Below, in pieces: positions 63,618 through 64,000 of a DNA stretch of 64,000 bases. A program made the translations under genes and the position numbers. Position 1 is the first letter of the stretch; the number at the start of each line of letters is the position of its first letter. Below the pieces are notes generated by a model that saw nothing but the letters and a program-made list of their open reading frames with translations, was not told where the DNA came from and did not search any database. This DNA is from Hydrogenovibrio crunogenus (GTDB taxonomy: Bacteria; Pseudomonadota; Gammaproteobacteria; Thiomicrospirales; Thiomicrospiraceae): the NCBI RefSeq assembly GCF_004786015.1, contig NZ_CP032096.1, positions 434,001 through 498,000 on the forward strand. Reading direction: 5' to 3'.

Positions 63618-64000
63618 TGTCGAGTACAGATGAAAAGCAAACTTCAGATTTAAACATTGCAGGAAAGCTTGCAAAAGCGTTTATTCATTCAAAAATTACC
63701 ATGATGATTATGGTTGCGGTCACTTTGGCTGGTGCTTTGGCTTATATGGTGACGCCTCGGGAATATAACCCTCAAATCGTGGTGCCGGCAGCGAACATCA
63801 TTGTGCCAAAAGGGGGTGCGACGCCAAGTGAAGTACAAAACATGGTGGTCAAACCGCTTGAAACCATTATGGGAGCTTTACCGGGGGTAAAACATACCTT
63901 TGGTTATGCCTCGAATGATTTTGGTGTGGTGACGGTTCAGTTTGACGTGGGTGAAAATCAGGTGGACAGTTTGGTGAAACTGTATAACCAGCTCATGCAG
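63617..64000 (+). CDS. RND efflux permease (N-terminal part; runs off right edge)
   Basis: I translated 128 residues that remain open to the window end. An initial hydrophilic segment is followed by the first membrane helix (KITMMIMVAVTLAGALAYMV) and a periplasmic start with IIVPKGGATPSEVQNMVVKP and LPGVKHTFGYASNDFGVVTV, matching AcrB-type pumps. It should be about 1000 residues in total. The ATG overlaps the adaptor stop. Drug or metal specificity cannot be judged from this fragment. Confidence 0.9.
   Translation, partial: MSSTDEKQTSDLNIAGKLAKAFIHSKITMMIMVAVTLAGALAYMVTPREYNPQIVVPAANIIVPKGGATPSEVQNMVVKPLETIMGALPGVKHTFGYASNDFGVVTVQFDVGENQVDSLVKLYNQLMQ

Overview
The window is about 64 kb of chromosome from a gammaproteobacterial, sulfur-oxidising chemolithoautotroph. 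It most resembles the Hydrogenovibrio/Thiomicrospira group. The reasons are adjacent form II (cbbM) and form IA (cbbLS) RuBisCO genes, each with its own cbbQ-cbbO activase pair; two tandem cbbR regulators; a beta-carbonic anhydrase; a YeeE/YedE-type sulfur-compound permease; and standard gammaproteobacterial gene strings (ubiE-ubiJ-ubiB, dapF-DUF484-xerC, aroQ-accB-accC-prmA-dusB-fis-purH-purD). Genus is inferred from gene content and recognisable sequences only; no database was searched.

Layout. 1-9.4 kb: ubiquinone synthesis and HslU on the minus strand; dapF, DUF484, xerC, hslV and yqhA on the plus strand; a BASS transporter and a nitroreductase in between. 9.4-15.4 kb: a complete type II-C CRISPR-Cas locus (tracrRNA, cas9, cas1, cas2, 22 repeats with 21 spacers). 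The tracrRNA is not an ORF; it was found from a 23-nt exact anti-repeat upstream of cas9. The repeat polarity implies crRNAs from the minus strand. 15.4-19.9 kb: flavin reductase-like protein, ElyC/SanA/YdcF-type protein, and clpB behind a good sigma-32 promoter. 19.9-22.7 kb: a compact four-gene operon (outer-membrane-like protein, FMN-binding protein with an SGAT flavinylation motif, ApbE, four-helix membrane protein) preceded by a Fur-box-like site, possibly an iron-controlled electron-transfer system across the envelope. 22.9-25.5 kb: Cys-rich small protein, YeeE permease, unknown protein, carbonic anhydrase. 25.6-38.6 kb: the RuBisCO region, with cbbM-cbbQ-cbbO and two cbbR genes on the minus strand and cbbL-cbbS-cbbQ-cbbO plus an unknown gene on the plus strand. 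38.6-44 kb: an ABC export/lipoprotein-handling operon (LolA-like, two FtsX-like permeases, LolD-like ATPase, outer-membrane barrel). 44-52 kb: comFB, then the pur/fis/dus/prm/acc/aro housekeeping run. 52-60.7 kb: dsbD with a doubled N-terminal domain, fxsA, an SDR protein, a FadL-type porin, a DUF302 lipoprotein, pdxB and a hydrolase. 61-64 kb: a tripartite RND efflux operon running off the right edge; ubiB runs off the left edge.

The most unusual window-wide signal is an iterated palindrome, CCAGGCCTGG. It occurs exactly at least 11 times, where about 0.06 are expected by chance under equal base frequencies. Six copies sit at 3' ends of genes as extended palindromes flanked by A and T runs; five lie inside genes, and the in-gene copies use all three reading frames. 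It behaves like a DNA-level signal (uptake sequence, terminator or protein-binding site), not a protein motif. A second notable point is a probable compensated double frameshift in the form I cbbQ.
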